Positions 24,028 through 32,884 of a stretch of DNA of 38,298 nt are shown here, one piece after another. The DNA is from Acidobacteria bacterium RIFCSPLOWO2_12_FULL_67_14b (GTDB lineage: Bacteria > Acidobacteriota > Vicinamibacteria > Vicinamibacterales > UBA2999), in contig MELE01000124.1 of NCBI GenBank assembly GCA_001768615.1, forward strand, positions 1-38,298. Direction: 5' to 3'. Under the pieces are notes generated by a model that saw only the letters and a program-made list of their open reading frames with translations, was not told the origin of the DNA and made no database searches. Within the stretch, counting starts at the first letter, position 1; the number at the start of each line of letters is the position of its first letter. The position numbers and the translations under genes are program-made.

Positions 24028-24352
24028 AGGCGGATTTATCGAGGCGGATGTCATTCGCTGGACGGAAGGCGTGTGGCCCAGGCCGAGGCGCCGCCGGGGC
24101 CGCGCCGTCAACGTCGGCGAGATCGTCGTCGTCGCGGAAGTGCTGCGGGACCACGGCGGATGGCTCGACCTTCTTGTCCGCGGCTGCACCGTCGCTAGCG
24201 AGAAACCTGGCCACAAAGTCTTGCCGCTGCCGAACGGCCAGCCGCTGCACCGAAAGCGACACACGGTTGAGAAGGGCAAACCAGAGCGCCTTCTCTGGGG
24301 CGATGAGGGCGCCCGCGCGCTACTTGTCAGGAACGTCCTGGGTCGTCGTTAA
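24008..24352 (+). CDS. Small conserved protein after Fic, start unclear
   Basis: The convincing part reads GGFIEADVIRWTEGVWPRPR, then VNVGEIVVVAEVLRDHGGWL, DLLVRGCTVAS and HRKRHTVEKGKPERLLWGDE, GARALLVRNVLG. I recall a widespread unnamed family with the same landmarks (FIEADVIRW, RRKR.TI..GKPERL.W.DE.AR). There is no ATG, GTG or TTG at the expected place. The frame runs on upstream inside the Fic gene to ATG 23909, and the next in-frame GTG is 24071, after the conserved start. The coordinate given is the ATT codon 24008, as a placeholder. Possible readings are an unusual start codon, loss of the start by deletion, or coupling to Fic translation. Confidence 0.45.
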   Translation: MRVLKPKGGFIEADVIRWTEGVWPRPRRRRGRAVNVGEIVVVAEVLRDHGGWLDLLVRGCTVASEKPGHKVLPLPNGQPLHRKRHTVEKGKPERLLWGDEGARALLVRNVLGRR

Positions 24353-24489
24353 CACGCTGGGACCAATCTCAAAGCGCGCACTTGACCAAAGATTACTCGC
24401 TGACGTCGCCCCAACTGCCTGGGCCACCGAGATCGTCCCAATTTCCCCATTGACCATCCCAGTCGGTCGCCTTCTCAGTGGCTCTGTAG
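24353..24489. other. Short intergenic stretch, nothing recognised
   Basis: No gene or structured element seen between the small conserved gene and the TPR pseudogene. Confidence 0.4.
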
Positions 24490-25009
24490 CTTTCGTCAGG
24501 CAGATCGCTGGCCGACGCGTGGGTCATGCTTGGCGCCTATAGCATCCTGCCTCCCTCAGACACGTTCCCACAGGCCATCGCCGCCGCGCGGCAGGCCTTG
24601 GAGCGAGATGGGAGCCCGGCTGGGGCCCGCGTGACGCTGGCGTTTGCCCTGTTTCTGTTCGAGTGGAAGTGGGACGCGGCCGAAGCCGAGTTTACGCGCG
24701 CCACGCAGATGCGCCCCGGCTATGCGACGGGCCATCACTGGTACGGCGAGTTCCTGATGGGCCGCGGGCGAACCGACGAGGCCTTGACCGCGCTGGAGCG
24801 CGCCAGATCGCCCCGGCTAACACGGCACCGCTGGTCCTCGCCAGGGTCCAGGCGGCGCTGGGCCGCAAAGACGAAGCGTTCCGCCTGCTGGATGTCGCCA
24901 GGCTGGCCCGCTCCAACAACATTGCCTATTGACGACCGACCCCCGCGTCGATAGTCTGCGCGACGACCCGAGGTGGGCGGATTTCGCCCGCCAAACCGGC
25001 CTGAACTGA
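24490..25009 (+). pseudogene. TPR-protein 3' remnant with frameshifts
   Basis: Three frames together make one C-terminal TPR region. Frame 1 (about 24500-24800) reads SLADAWVMLGAYSILPPSDT, then WDAAEAEFTRATQMRPGYAT, GHHWYGEFLMGRGRTDEALT, ALERAR. Frame 2 (about 24800-24932) reads QIAPANTAPLVLARVQAALG, RKDEAFRLLDVARLARSNNI, AY. Frame 3 (24929-25009) reads LTTDPRVDSLRDDPRWADFA, RQTGLN and a stop. This is the usual end of TPR tails in CadC-like regulators, cyclases or TolB/TPR-type kinases (DPR.D.LR.DPR..... .GL). The 5' part of the gene is gone. No function is expected. Confidence 0.75.
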
Positions 25010-25058
25010 CCCCATGACCTCGTTTGCCCACCGTTCTCGCATTACTGATGTGGCCCCC

Positions 25059-28000
25059 ATGACTCGATATCTGCCCCGGGTTCTGTCGACCCTGTTGCTG
25101 CTGGTCTGTCTCTCCTCCAACTTGGCGGCAGACCCGGCTGAGCCGGCCTCTTCCGCCGACGGCGTGGGCCTCATCGGAGAGGTCACCGCGGTGTCTGGCA
25201 CCCAACTGACGCTGAACGACGGCCGCCAGGTCCACACCATCGCGCTCGCGCCTGGCACACAGGTGACGGCGGGGACGGACCACGTCAAGGTCGGCGCGCC
25301 GGTGTTCGTCGGCGCCCACTACGTGAACGGCACCCTCACGGCGCGTTCCGTTCACGACTTGTCCGGCGCCGAACCCCGTCCTGGCGCGGTGGAGGACCTC
25401 AAGGCGGTGCTCGAACGCAAGTTCGAAGCGGGCACGGGTATGGCCGAGCAATCGGGCAACACCAATTGCGTTGTCATCGGCGGTTTTGAGCCGACGTCGG
25501 ATGTTCTGAACTTTCCCGGGTGCTGGGGCTGGCCCTCGCTGAACCTCGCGCCATCATTCAGCCCGATCGAGATGTTCACCGTCGCCGGCGTGAAGATCCA
25601 CCTGACCAGTTTCGACATGGCGCTCTCGACGGGCGGCGGATTCTTCGAATTTCCGTTCCGGTTCTCCGCCATCGATGTCGCGTCGCGCGCGTTCGAGCAG
25701 TGGGTCAACGACTGCCTGAATCAGTACCCGGCCACCGGAATAACGGCGTGCCCGATTACCAGGCCGACGATGCCGCTGCCCGGCGCGTCGCGCACCGTCG
25801 AGATCAATGTGACGCCAGTAGAGCCGGCGCCGGTGCCCTCCTTCCAGTCCGGCGCCGGTGGCGTGCTTACCATGAATCTCCGCGCCACGGTGCCGACAGG
25901 GTGCGGCGCCGTCGGGTTGTCCCCCTGCATCTATGACCTGTTCCTGCCGGTGGGCGCGCCCGGATCGACGTTCGCACAGAGCCGGGGGCCGGCGCCCATG
26001 GCGCCGGGGTCTTCGCTGAGAGCGGATCCGATCTCGTGTGCCGCGTACGGCTTCGGCATTGCGCTCCCGCCGATCATCGGGGCCCTCATCTCGCCGTTCG
26101 ACGTGCTCGTCTGCGCCATCATCTACCTGTCTCCGCCGGCCGACGACTTCAAGGCCGGTGTCTATACGGCCGGTCAAGAAGGCACGAGCCGCGATTGGGG
26201 TGTGCAGCGCTTCCGCGGGACGTCGATGGAGGTCACGGTGACACCCCGGTTGGATGATGGCACCGCCGCCGTGTGGTTCGACCGCTTCGACTACCGGCCA
26301 CTGGCGGCCTACTACAACCAGGTGAAATTCCGCACTCTGGCCGGGCAAGTGTACGCCCAGTCGCCGGAACTGTTCGTCGTGGCCGGCTATCAGCCGCTCG
26401 TGACCACCCCGGCGGACCCGAACCCGGCCGTGTCGCTGCCCACGATCAAGGTGCCGGTAAAGTTTGCCGAGATCGCGGCGGCGACGATTACCGACTACGC
26501 GCCGTTTGCGGTCGACGCGGCGGGCGGTTCGGTGATCCGCGTGAACGGCAATGGCTTCAATCCGGCGACCAAGCCCGACGGCACGCCGATCGTGGGCAGC
26601 GGCGTCGGCCGGGTCGACCTGTGCGGCTCGTCGTTCACCTGCAACGCCCCCGGAGACGTGACCAACGTGCCGTTCACGATCCGCTCGAACCAGACCCTCG
26701 AGATCTATCCGCCGGCGCATGCGCCGACGTTCCTGCTCGATCCGGACGGCACGATTCCCGATCAAGGGTTCAGCTCGGATTACATCTGGATCCATGCGTG
26801 GGGCTCGGTGATCACGAAGAACTTCATCTACTCGCCGCCGCCGGTCGTCACTCAGATGTTCGGCCCGCCGGGCGCCGGCTTGTTGTCGACGATCGCCGTG
26901 TCGCCAACAGCGGGGGGCGGGAAGTTCGTGATCTACGGCCAGGGCCTGCAACGCGTGACCGAGGTGTTGTTCGATCAGACGCCGGCGGCGTTCATCCAGT
27001 GCGGCCTCGGCGACCCGGCACAGGAGGATCCCGACTGCGTCAATTCGTCCGGCAAGATCATCGCCACGGCGCCACCCCACGCCCCCGGCCTCGTGCACGT
27101 CCGCGTCCGGTCGGCGTGCTTTGGCGACATCCAGACCAACCTGGCCTGCGGACTCAGCGCCGAGAGCGACATCACGCGCGTGATCTACAAGGCCCCGCCG
27201 GTGCTGACCTCGCTGTCGAGCCGGGGCGGCCTGCCCGCAGGTGGAGAAGCCGTGACGCTCACCGGCAGCGGCTTCTCCGGGGCCCTCCCGTTGATCCGCT
27301 TCGGCAACACCGAGTTCTACTGCCACTTCCCCGGGCAGTGCGCCGGGTTCACCGACACCAACGCCACGATCATTGTGCCCCCTGGCGTCGTCGGCACGGA
27401 CGTTCCGGTGTCGATCGACGTCCGGTGCCCGAGCGAGGGTGGCGCGACGTGCGGCGCATCGGCGCCGCTCTATTACAAATACCTCGGGGCGCCCACGGCC
27501 GCCATGTTGACGCCGGCGTCGGGCATCCACTCCGGCGGAACGACGGTGACGGTGCAGGGCACGGGCCTGGGCACCGCCTATCAGGCGCGCGTCAACGGCA
27601 CGCCGTTCCCGGTGACCGTGTTGGGCGACTCGTACGTGTCCTTCACGACACCGGCCGGGTTCCCGGCCTTCGTCAACGCGCTGCCAGGCACGGTGAGCAT
27701 CGAGATCGTGACGGCCTGCGGTCCGACGGCGCCCGGCGCCACGTCGTGCGGCATCACCGCGCCGCTGGCGTTTACCTACCTGCCCGCGAGCACGCTCGAG
27801 ACCACAACCATGGTGGTCGATCCGGCGGATGGCCCAGTGGCCGGGAGCGTGAACCTGCGTGCGGTGCTGAGCGGCACCGGCGGCACACTCGCCGGTAAGA
27901 CGGTCGCGTTCAGCGTGAAGGGCGCGGCCCTTGGCACGGCGGTGACCGACACAACCGGTGTGGCCACGCTCACCGGCATCATCTCCGGGTTGACCAGCGG

Positions 28001-31000
28001 CATCTATCCGGGAGCGATCGGCGCGGACTTCGCGGGCGATGCCGTGTATGCGCCGGTGAGCGCGTCGGCGACGCTGACGGCACGCCGCTCGGAAGTGGTG
28101 GCGTGGGGGACTTCGTTGCCCCAGAAGCCACTTCCCGTGCCGCCCGGACTCGTGGGCGTGCGCAGCGTCACCGCCGGCTACGTCCACGCCGTGGCCCTCA
28201 TGGATGACGGCACGGTCAGAGGGTGGGGCACCGCCCTGTCGGCCACCCCGCCGCCGGGACTCACCGGCGTTATTCAGGTCGACTCGGCCAACGGGATGAT
28301 CGACCTCAACGTGCCGACGGCGGCGCTCAAGAGCGACGGCAGCGTCGTGGTGTGGGGCGCGCCCAGTTACTGGGGATCGACCTTCGTGCCGCCGGCGGAC
28401 CTGCCGCCACTCGATGCCATCGCCTTCGGTGCGAATTTCATCATCGGGTTGACCCGCGCTGGCGGCGTCGTCGGTTGGGGCGTCAGCGGCGCGGCGATCG
28501 ACAACATTCCAACCGACGCCTCGTCTGGAGTGGTGGGGATCGCGGCCGGTCTCGGCCAGGTGCTCGCCCTGAAGAACGACGGTACGGTGATCGCCTGGGG
28601 ACGGAACACTGATGGCGAAACCGACGTGCCGGCGGGGCTCAACAACGTGGTGGCCGTGGCCGCAGGCTACCGGGGCAGTGCGGCGTTGCGTGCCGATGGC
28701 ACCGTTGTCGGTTGGGGTCGCAACGGACTCTTCGCCGCGCCACCGTCGCTCACCGGCGTCCAGGAGATTCGCTTCAGCCAGTACCCGTACGCGCGGCTGT
28801 CGAATGGCAGCATCGTGGCGTGGGCCAACGGCGGGCTGCAACCGCAACTGCTGCCGCCGGCGCCCCCAAGGCTGCCGCAGATCAGGTCATTCGCCATGGG
28901 CGGCTTCGACATTCCGTTCGTGACGGCGGTGGTCGCCAACCGCATCGAAACCACGCTCGCCGTCGAGCCCATCTCCGTCCAGCAGTTCAGCCTCGCCGAG
29001 TTGCGCGCCACGCTGCGCTCGGGCGAGGCGCCGATTGCCGGCGCACTCGTGCAGTTCACGCTGAACGGCATTCCAATGGGAAGCGCCGTCACCGACTTCG
29101 CCGGTGAGGCCTTCATTCAAGGGGTGACCGTTCTCGGCATTCCGGCGGGTGTCTACCCGTCCGGCGTGGCCGCGTCCTTCGCCGACGACGGGACGTTCAA
29201 CGCGGTGGTCACTACCGCGAGCCTCACCGTGTCGGGTTACAGCCAGACGATCGACTTCGGCGCGCTGCCGCCGCGCACGCACGGTGACCCGCCGTTTACG
29301 GTGAACGCCACCGCCTCCTCGGGTCTGCTCGTGGTGTTCAGTGCGGTGGGGCCGTGCACGGTGTCGGGCTCGCTCGTCAGCATCTGGGGCGCGGGCACCT
29401 GCGTCATCACCGCGTCGCAGCCCGGCGATGCCCAATTCGATCCGGCGCCAGATGTGGTCGCGTCGTTCGAAATTGCCGCGGCGTCGCAGACGATCACGTT
29501 TACCGAGCTGTTCGGACGGAAGCACGACAGCGGTCCGTTTACGGTGAGCGCGACCGCCAGTTCGGAACTGCCGGTCAGCTTCTCGATCGCCTCCGGTCCC
29601 GCGACCATCGTGAACAACACGGTGACCATGACGGGGATCGGCACCATCACGATCCGCGCGTCGCAGGCCGGTAACGGTCAGTACGCTGCGGCGCCGGGGG
29701 TCGATCGGACCTTCCGTTCCCTCGGGCTCCCCGTCGCCACGGGTTTGTCACCCTCGTCTGGTGCGTCGGCCGGTGGCTTTGAAGTCACGGTGACGGGCGA
29801 GGGCCTGTCGACGGCCAATAACCTCCTGGTCGGCGGCCAGGTGGTTCCCACTATCGCGGTGTCGGTGTCCAACGCGTCGGTGAAGTTCCTGATGCCGGCG
29901 GGCACGCCGGGTGGTACGGTCGACGTGCAAGTAGACGTGCAGTGCGGCTCCAACGCGCCCGGCGCGACCGCTTGTGGCCTGACGGCGCCGCTGACGTTCA
30001 CCTACGACAAACTCGCGCAGTCCATCACGTTCGGCGCGCTCACCAACCAGACCTATGGCGCCGCGTCGTTTGCACTGAACGCCATCGCCGACTCCGGGCT
30101 GCCGGTCAGTTTCAGCATCGTCTCGGGAACGGCCGTCGTTGAAGCCGGCATGGTGACGGTGACCGGGACCGGCATCGTCACGGTGCGCGCGTCGCAGGGC
30201 GGCAACGGCACCTACCTGGCCGCCCCGGACGTCGTTCAATCGTTCTCGGTGTCGCCGGCGATGTCATCGACGACGGTGACGTGCCCGGCATCAGTGACCT
30301 ACTCGGGTTCCGCGCTGACGCCGTGCACCGTCTCGGTGACCGGCACGGGCGGATTGGACCTGACGCCGGCTGCCAGCTACGCGGACAACCTCAACGCCGG
30401 AACCGCAACGGGGAGCTACGCCTTCGCGGGCGACGACAATCACACCGCCAGCAGCGGTAGCGCGTCGTTCGAGATTACCAAGGCGACGGCGACGGTCGCG
30501 GTGAGCGGATTCAGCGGCACCTACGACGGCGCGGCGCATGGCGCGACCGGCTCGGCCACCGGCGTGGCCGGCGAAGACCTGAGCAGCAGCTTGAGCCTGG
30601 GCGCCACGTTCACAGATGCTCCCGGCGGGACCGCGCAGTGGACGTTCGCGGGCGGCGCGAACTACGAAGATCAAGGCAGCAACGTGGCGATCGCGATCGC
30701 CAAGGCGGCGTCGATGACGACCGTGACGTGCCCGGTCTCGGTGACCTACTCGGGTTCCGCGCACACGCCGTGCTCGGTGTCGGTGATCGGCGTGGGTGAG
30801 TGGACCCTCACGCCGGACGCCACCTACGCGAGCAACGTCAATGCCGGCACGGCGACGGCGAGCTACAGGTTTGGGGGTGACGCCAACCACGAGCCGAGCA
30901 ATGCCAGCGCCGACTTCACGATCGGCAGGGCCGTCTCGACGACCACCGTGACGATTAGCGGCGGGCCATTCAGCTACACCGGCGCGGCGCAGACACCGGC

Positions 31001-32144
31001 AACGGTGAGCGTGACAGGGGTGGGTGGCTTGAGCCTCACGCCCGACGCTACCTACGCGAACAACGTCACGGCGGGCACGGCCACGGCGAGCTACGGCTTC
31101 GCCGGTGACGCCAACCACGAGCGGAGCAGCGACAGCGCCGACTTCGCGATCGGCAAGGCGACGGCCACGGTCGTGGTAACTGGCTTCAGCGGCGTCTACG
31201 ACGGTCTCGCGCACGGCGCCACGGGCACGGCCATGGGTGTGGGCGGCGAGAACTTGGGCGCGGCAGTGAATCTCGGTCAGAGCTTCATTGATGCGCCTGG
31301 GGGCACTGCGCACTGGACGTTCACCGGAGGCAGCAACTACCAGAACCAGTCCGGCGATGTCGTGATTGCGCTGGCGCAGCGGACGTTGACGGTCACGGCG
31401 GATGATAAGACCAAGGTCCAGGGGGCTGCGGTGCCCGCGCTGACGGCAAGCTACGCCGGCTTCGCCGGTGGCGACACGGCGGCGTCACTCGATTCGCCGG
31501 TGCTGTTGTCCACCACGGCGACGGCGACCAGTTTACCGGGCACCTATCCCATCACTGTGACTGGTGGCGCTGACGTCAACTACGCCATCGTCCGAGTGAA
31601 CGGCGTGTTGACCATCACGGGCTCCACGACGACTGGTCCCCGCACCACCATTCAACAGGTACGCGCCGCGGTAGCGGCGATGATTCCGGCTGGCGATCGC
31701 AAGACGGATCGTCAACTGCGCGAGGCCATCGAGCGGATCGACGAAGCCCTCCGTCCGCGGCTGTGGGTTGATGACTCGCACCTGTCGTTCTTCGGTGGTC
31801 GCGTGTTCCAGAACATCCGTCAGGCCGTCGACCTGCTGACGCAGGGGCGGCGGGGTCACGCCCCAGCGTTGGCGCTGACCCTCGTCCAGGCGCTGCGCGC
31901 CTTGGCGCAGGAAGAGATTGATGACGCCGATGAGCGAGGAATGACGTTACTGGTTCGCAAAGCGACGGGTCATCTCGTGCACGGTGACGAGGCCCTGCGT
32001 CGGGGCAAGCTGGACGCGGCGATCGAGGCGTATCGCCAGGTGTGGGCCGTGCTGGAGCACCTCCCGCGGTTCACCCAGCATCTCCGAAAACGCGATCGCG
32101 ATCGTCATGGCGACGATCGCGATCGCGACCCCAAGCGTTGGTAG
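25059..32144 (+). CDS. Giant secreted mosaic protein with IPT/TIG, Ig-like, RCC1-like and MBG-like modules
   Basis: 2361 residues from ATG 25059, chosen because MTRYLPRVLSTLLLLVCLSS is a good signal peptide; the frame also has ATG 25014. Modules by position: a DUF5666-like barrel (25167-25350); IPT/TIG domains near 26484, 26836, 27194, 27487 and 29727, several ending in a paired-Cys loop such as CGPTAPGATSCGI; Ig-like repeats (27799-28080, 28945-29235) with TDTTGVATL; RCC1-like repeats (28085-28870; VVAWG, DGTVxGWG, VAAGYxHAVAL); three QTIxFGALxxxTxG modules (29241-30255); MBG-like repeats (30268-31615) with YSGSAxTPC and FAGDANHE. The C-terminal 160 residues are a charged helical domain I recall from other secreted proteins, ending RDRDRHGDDRDRD. 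Likely surface or matrix adhesion; no sorting signal is seen. Confidence 0.85.
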   Translation: MTRYLPRVLSTLLLLVCLSSNLAADPAEPASSADGVGLIGEVTAVSGTQLTLNDGRQVHTIALAPGTQVTAGTDHVKVGAPVFVGAHYVNGTLTARSVHDLSGAEPRPGAVEDLKAVLERKFEAGTGMAEQSGNTNCVVIGGFEPTSDVLNFPGCWGWPSLNLAPSFSPIEMFTVAGVKIHLTSFDMALSTGGGFFEFPFRFSAIDVASRAFEQWVNDCLNQYPATGITACPITRPTMPLPGASRTVEINVTPVEPAPVPSFQSGAGGVLTMNLRATVPTGCGAVGLSPCIYDLFLPVGAPGSTFAQSRGPAPMAPGSSLRADPISCAAYGFGIALPPIIGALISPFDVLVCAIIYLSPPADDFKAGVYTAGQEGTSRDWGVQRFRGTSMEVTVTPRLDDGTAAVWFDRFDYRPLAAYYNQVKFRTLAGQVYAQSPELFVVAGYQPLVTTPADPNPAVSLPTIKVPVKFAEIAAATITDYAPFAVDAAGGSVIRVNGNGFNPATKPDGTPIVGSGVGRVDLCGSSFTCNAPGDVTNVPFTIRSNQTLEIYPPAHAPTFLLDPDGTIPDQGFSSDYIWIHAWGSVITKNFIYSPPPVVTQMFGPPGAGLLSTIAVSPTAGGGKFVIYGQGLQRVTEVLFDQTPAAFIQCGLGDPAQEDPDCVNSSGKIIATAPPHAPGLVHVRVRSACFGDIQTNLACGLSAESDITRVIYKAPPVLTSLSSRGGLPAGGEAVTLTGSGFSGALPLIRFGNTEFYCHFPGQCAGFTDTNATIIVPPGVVGTDVPVSIDVRCPSEGGATCGASAPLYYKYLGAPTAAMLTPASGIHSGGTTVTVQGTGLGTAYQARVNGTPFPVTVLGDSYVSFTTPAGFPAFVNALPGTVSIEIVTACGPTAPGATSCGITAPLAFTYLPASTLETTTMVVDPADGPVAGSVNLRAVLSGTGGTLAGKTVAFSVKGAALGTAVTDTTGVATLTGIISGLTSGIYPGAIGADFAGDAVYAPVSASATLTARRSEVVAWGTSLPQKPLPVPPGLVGVRSVTAGYVHAVALMDDGTVRGWGTALSATPPPGLTGVIQVDSANGMIDLNVPTAALKSDGSVVVWGAPSYWGSTFVPPADLPPLDAIAFGANFIIGLTRAGGVVGWGVSGAAIDNIPTDASSGVVGIAAGLGQVLALKNDGTVIAWGRNTDGETDVPAGLNNVVAVAAGYRGSAALRADGTVVGWGRNGLFAAPPSLTGVQEIRFSQYPYARLSNGSIVAWANGGLQPQLLPPAPPRLPQIRSFAMGGFDIPFVTAVVANRIETTLAVEPISVQQFSLAELRATLRSGEAPIAGALVQFTLNGIPMGSAVTDFAGEAFIQGVTVLGIPAGVYPSGVAASFADDGTFNAVVTTASLTVSGYSQTIDFGALPPRTHGDPPFTVNATASSGLLVVFSAVGPCTVSGSLVSIWGAGTCVITASQPGDAQFDPAPDVVASFEIAAASQTITFTELFGRKHDSGPFTVSATASSELPVSFSIASGPATIVNNTVTMTGIGTITIRASQAGNGQYAAAPGVDRTFRSLGLPVATGLSPSSGASAGGFEVTVTGEGLSTANNLLVGGQVVPTIAVSVSNASVKFLMPAGTPGGTVDVQVDVQCGSNAPGATACGLTAPLTFTYDKLAQSITFGALTNQTYGAASFALNAIADSGLPVSFSIVSGTAVVEAGMVTVTGTGIVTVRASQGGNGTYLAAPDVVQSFSVSPAMSSTTVTCPASVTYSGSALTPCTVSVTGTGGLDLTPAASYADNLNAGTATGSYAFAGDDNHTASSGSASFEITKATATVAVSGFSGTYDGAAHGATGSATGVAGEDLSSSLSLGATFTDAPGGTAQWTFAGGANYEDQGSNVAIAIAKAASMTTVTCPVSVTYSGSAHTPCSVSVIGVGEWTLTPDATYASNVNAGTATASYRFGGDANHEPSNASADFTIGRAVSTTTVTISGGPFSYTGAAQTPATVSVTGVGGLSLTPDATYANNVTAGTATASYGFAGDANHERSSDSADFAIGKATATVVVTGFSGVYDGLAHGATGTAMGVGGENLGAAVNLGQSFIDAPGGTAHWTFTGGSNYQNQSGDVVIALAQRTLTVTADDKTKVQGAAVPALTASYAGFAGGDTAASLDSPVLLSTTATATSLPGTYPITVTGGADVNYAIVRVNGVLTITGSTTTGPRTTIQQVRAAVAAMIPAGDRKTDRQLREAIERIDEALRPRLWVDDSHLSFFGGRVFQNIRQAVDLLTQGRRGHAPALALTLVQALRALAQEEIDDADERGMTLLVRKATGHLVHGDEALRRGKLDAAIEAYRQVWAVLEHLPRFTQHLRKRDRDRHGDDRDRDPKRW
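32091..32127. repeat. Perfect 16-bp inverted repeat of GATCGC-type sequence inside the giant gene's end
   Basis: CGCGATCGCGATCGTC (32091-32106) pairs perfectly with GACGATCGCGATCGCG (32112-32127) around ATGGC. It encodes the terminal Arg/Asp string of the giant protein, 15 bp before the stop. It lacks a T tract. Confidence 0.9.
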
Positions 32145-32215
32145 GCTACCGCGAGGCCGCCTTCTTTCCCACCTCAATCGCCTTGAACCGGGGGCGCCAT
32201 TACAGGGACAAAAAG

Positions 32216-32326
32216 GTCGCTGAGTCGTTGTTCAGCAGCTTGAAGAAGGAGCGAATCAAGAAACAGATCTACAAGAACCGAGAGCTTGCGATCGCGGACG
32301 TCGCCGACTACATCGACACGTTCTAC
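32216..32326 (+). mobile_element. IS3-family transposase (OrfB) fragment
   Basis: The plus frame reads VAESLFSSLKKERIKKQIYK, then NRELAIADVADYIDTFY. This is the end of the rve/DDE domain of IS3-type transposases, containing the catalytic Glu region (AESFFSSLKKE) and the stretch that normally continues N..R.HS.LG..SP. Only 37 residues remain and no terminal inverted repeats were found. It abuts a truncated gene on the other strand, so the insertion probably broke that gene and later decayed. Confidence 0.8.
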
Positions 32327-32629
32327 GATGGCGTCGTCGAGCGCACCTGCGGTGAACGCCGCGGTGGTCGCCGTCACGAAGTAGTGATCGGCGTTGCGGT
32401 TGGTGCCGTGCACCATGATCAGCGCGCGGCGCACGGCCTCGTTCCTCACGTCGAAGGCGAAGGTGCGGTAGACCATCGAGCGCGCGGGCCCGCCGGCGAG
32501 CGTGACAAACTCAGTGCAGGCGGCCACGGCGCTGGTGCACGCCGGGGCGCCCGCCGCGACCAGCGGGACACGATCGGCCACCGAACCCACCAGCATGGCC
32601 ACGAGCAGGACGAAACGACAGGTGCGCAT
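32327..32629 (-). pseudogene. N-terminal fragment of a secreted alpha/beta hydrolase
   Basis: From ATG 32629 the minus frame gives a signal peptide (MRTCRFVLLVAMLVGSVADR), then FVTLAGGPARSMVYRTFAFD and RALIMVHGTNRNADHYFVTA, TTAAFTAGALDDAIV. The VHGTNRNAD stretch is the oxyanion-hole strand and loop of an alpha/beta hydrolase. After about 100 residues the frame runs into the IS3 fragment; the nucleophile serine and catalytic histidine are lost. Confidence 0.65.
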
Positions 32630-32884
32630 GGCGTGACGATACCACCAACCCCGCAATTCACTTGAATAGCCGAGAATTGCGTCGTTGCCTTCGGCCGTCA
32701 GCCTCCAGCCCGCGGAAGGCCGATGGCCGAGGGCACCCCGGCGACAGAAGTGCCCCGCGGGGATTAGAAGCGATTCTGTTATCGTCAACGCCTCGCACTT
32801 TGGGGGACTCAGAGGTCGCTGACTGTTCTCGGATGCTCGGGGAGACGGCCGGTGGCCCTATAATCATCTCGAGGCCTTCCGGCC
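32630..32884. other. Intergenic region with a degenerate heptamer repeat and nfeD -10 box
   Basis: No gene seen. GCCTTCG, GCCGTCA, GCCTCCA (32687-32707) is a degenerate relative of the GCCTTCA array at 8861-8888. A perfect TATAAT at 32859-32864 lies 20 bp before the nfeD ATG, but no matching -35 was found. Confidence 0.5.
32859..32864 (+). promoter_or_regulatory. -10 box for nfeD-slipin
   Basis: A consensus TATAAT in a very GC-rich setting. The start would be near 32871, with a leader of about 14 bases before ATG 32885. No recognisable -35 at 16-18 bp. Confidence 0.4.

Noticed and set aside
25554-28847. 1097-codon open frame on the minus strand under the giant protein gene
   Set aside because: Arg/His/Gly/Asp-rich composition typical of the antisense of GC-rich genes; no domains or start context. 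The plus-strand gene is clearly coding.
32091-32127. Hairpin at the end of the giant gene as a Rho-independent terminator
   Set aside because: It lies before the stop codon and has no T tract after it.
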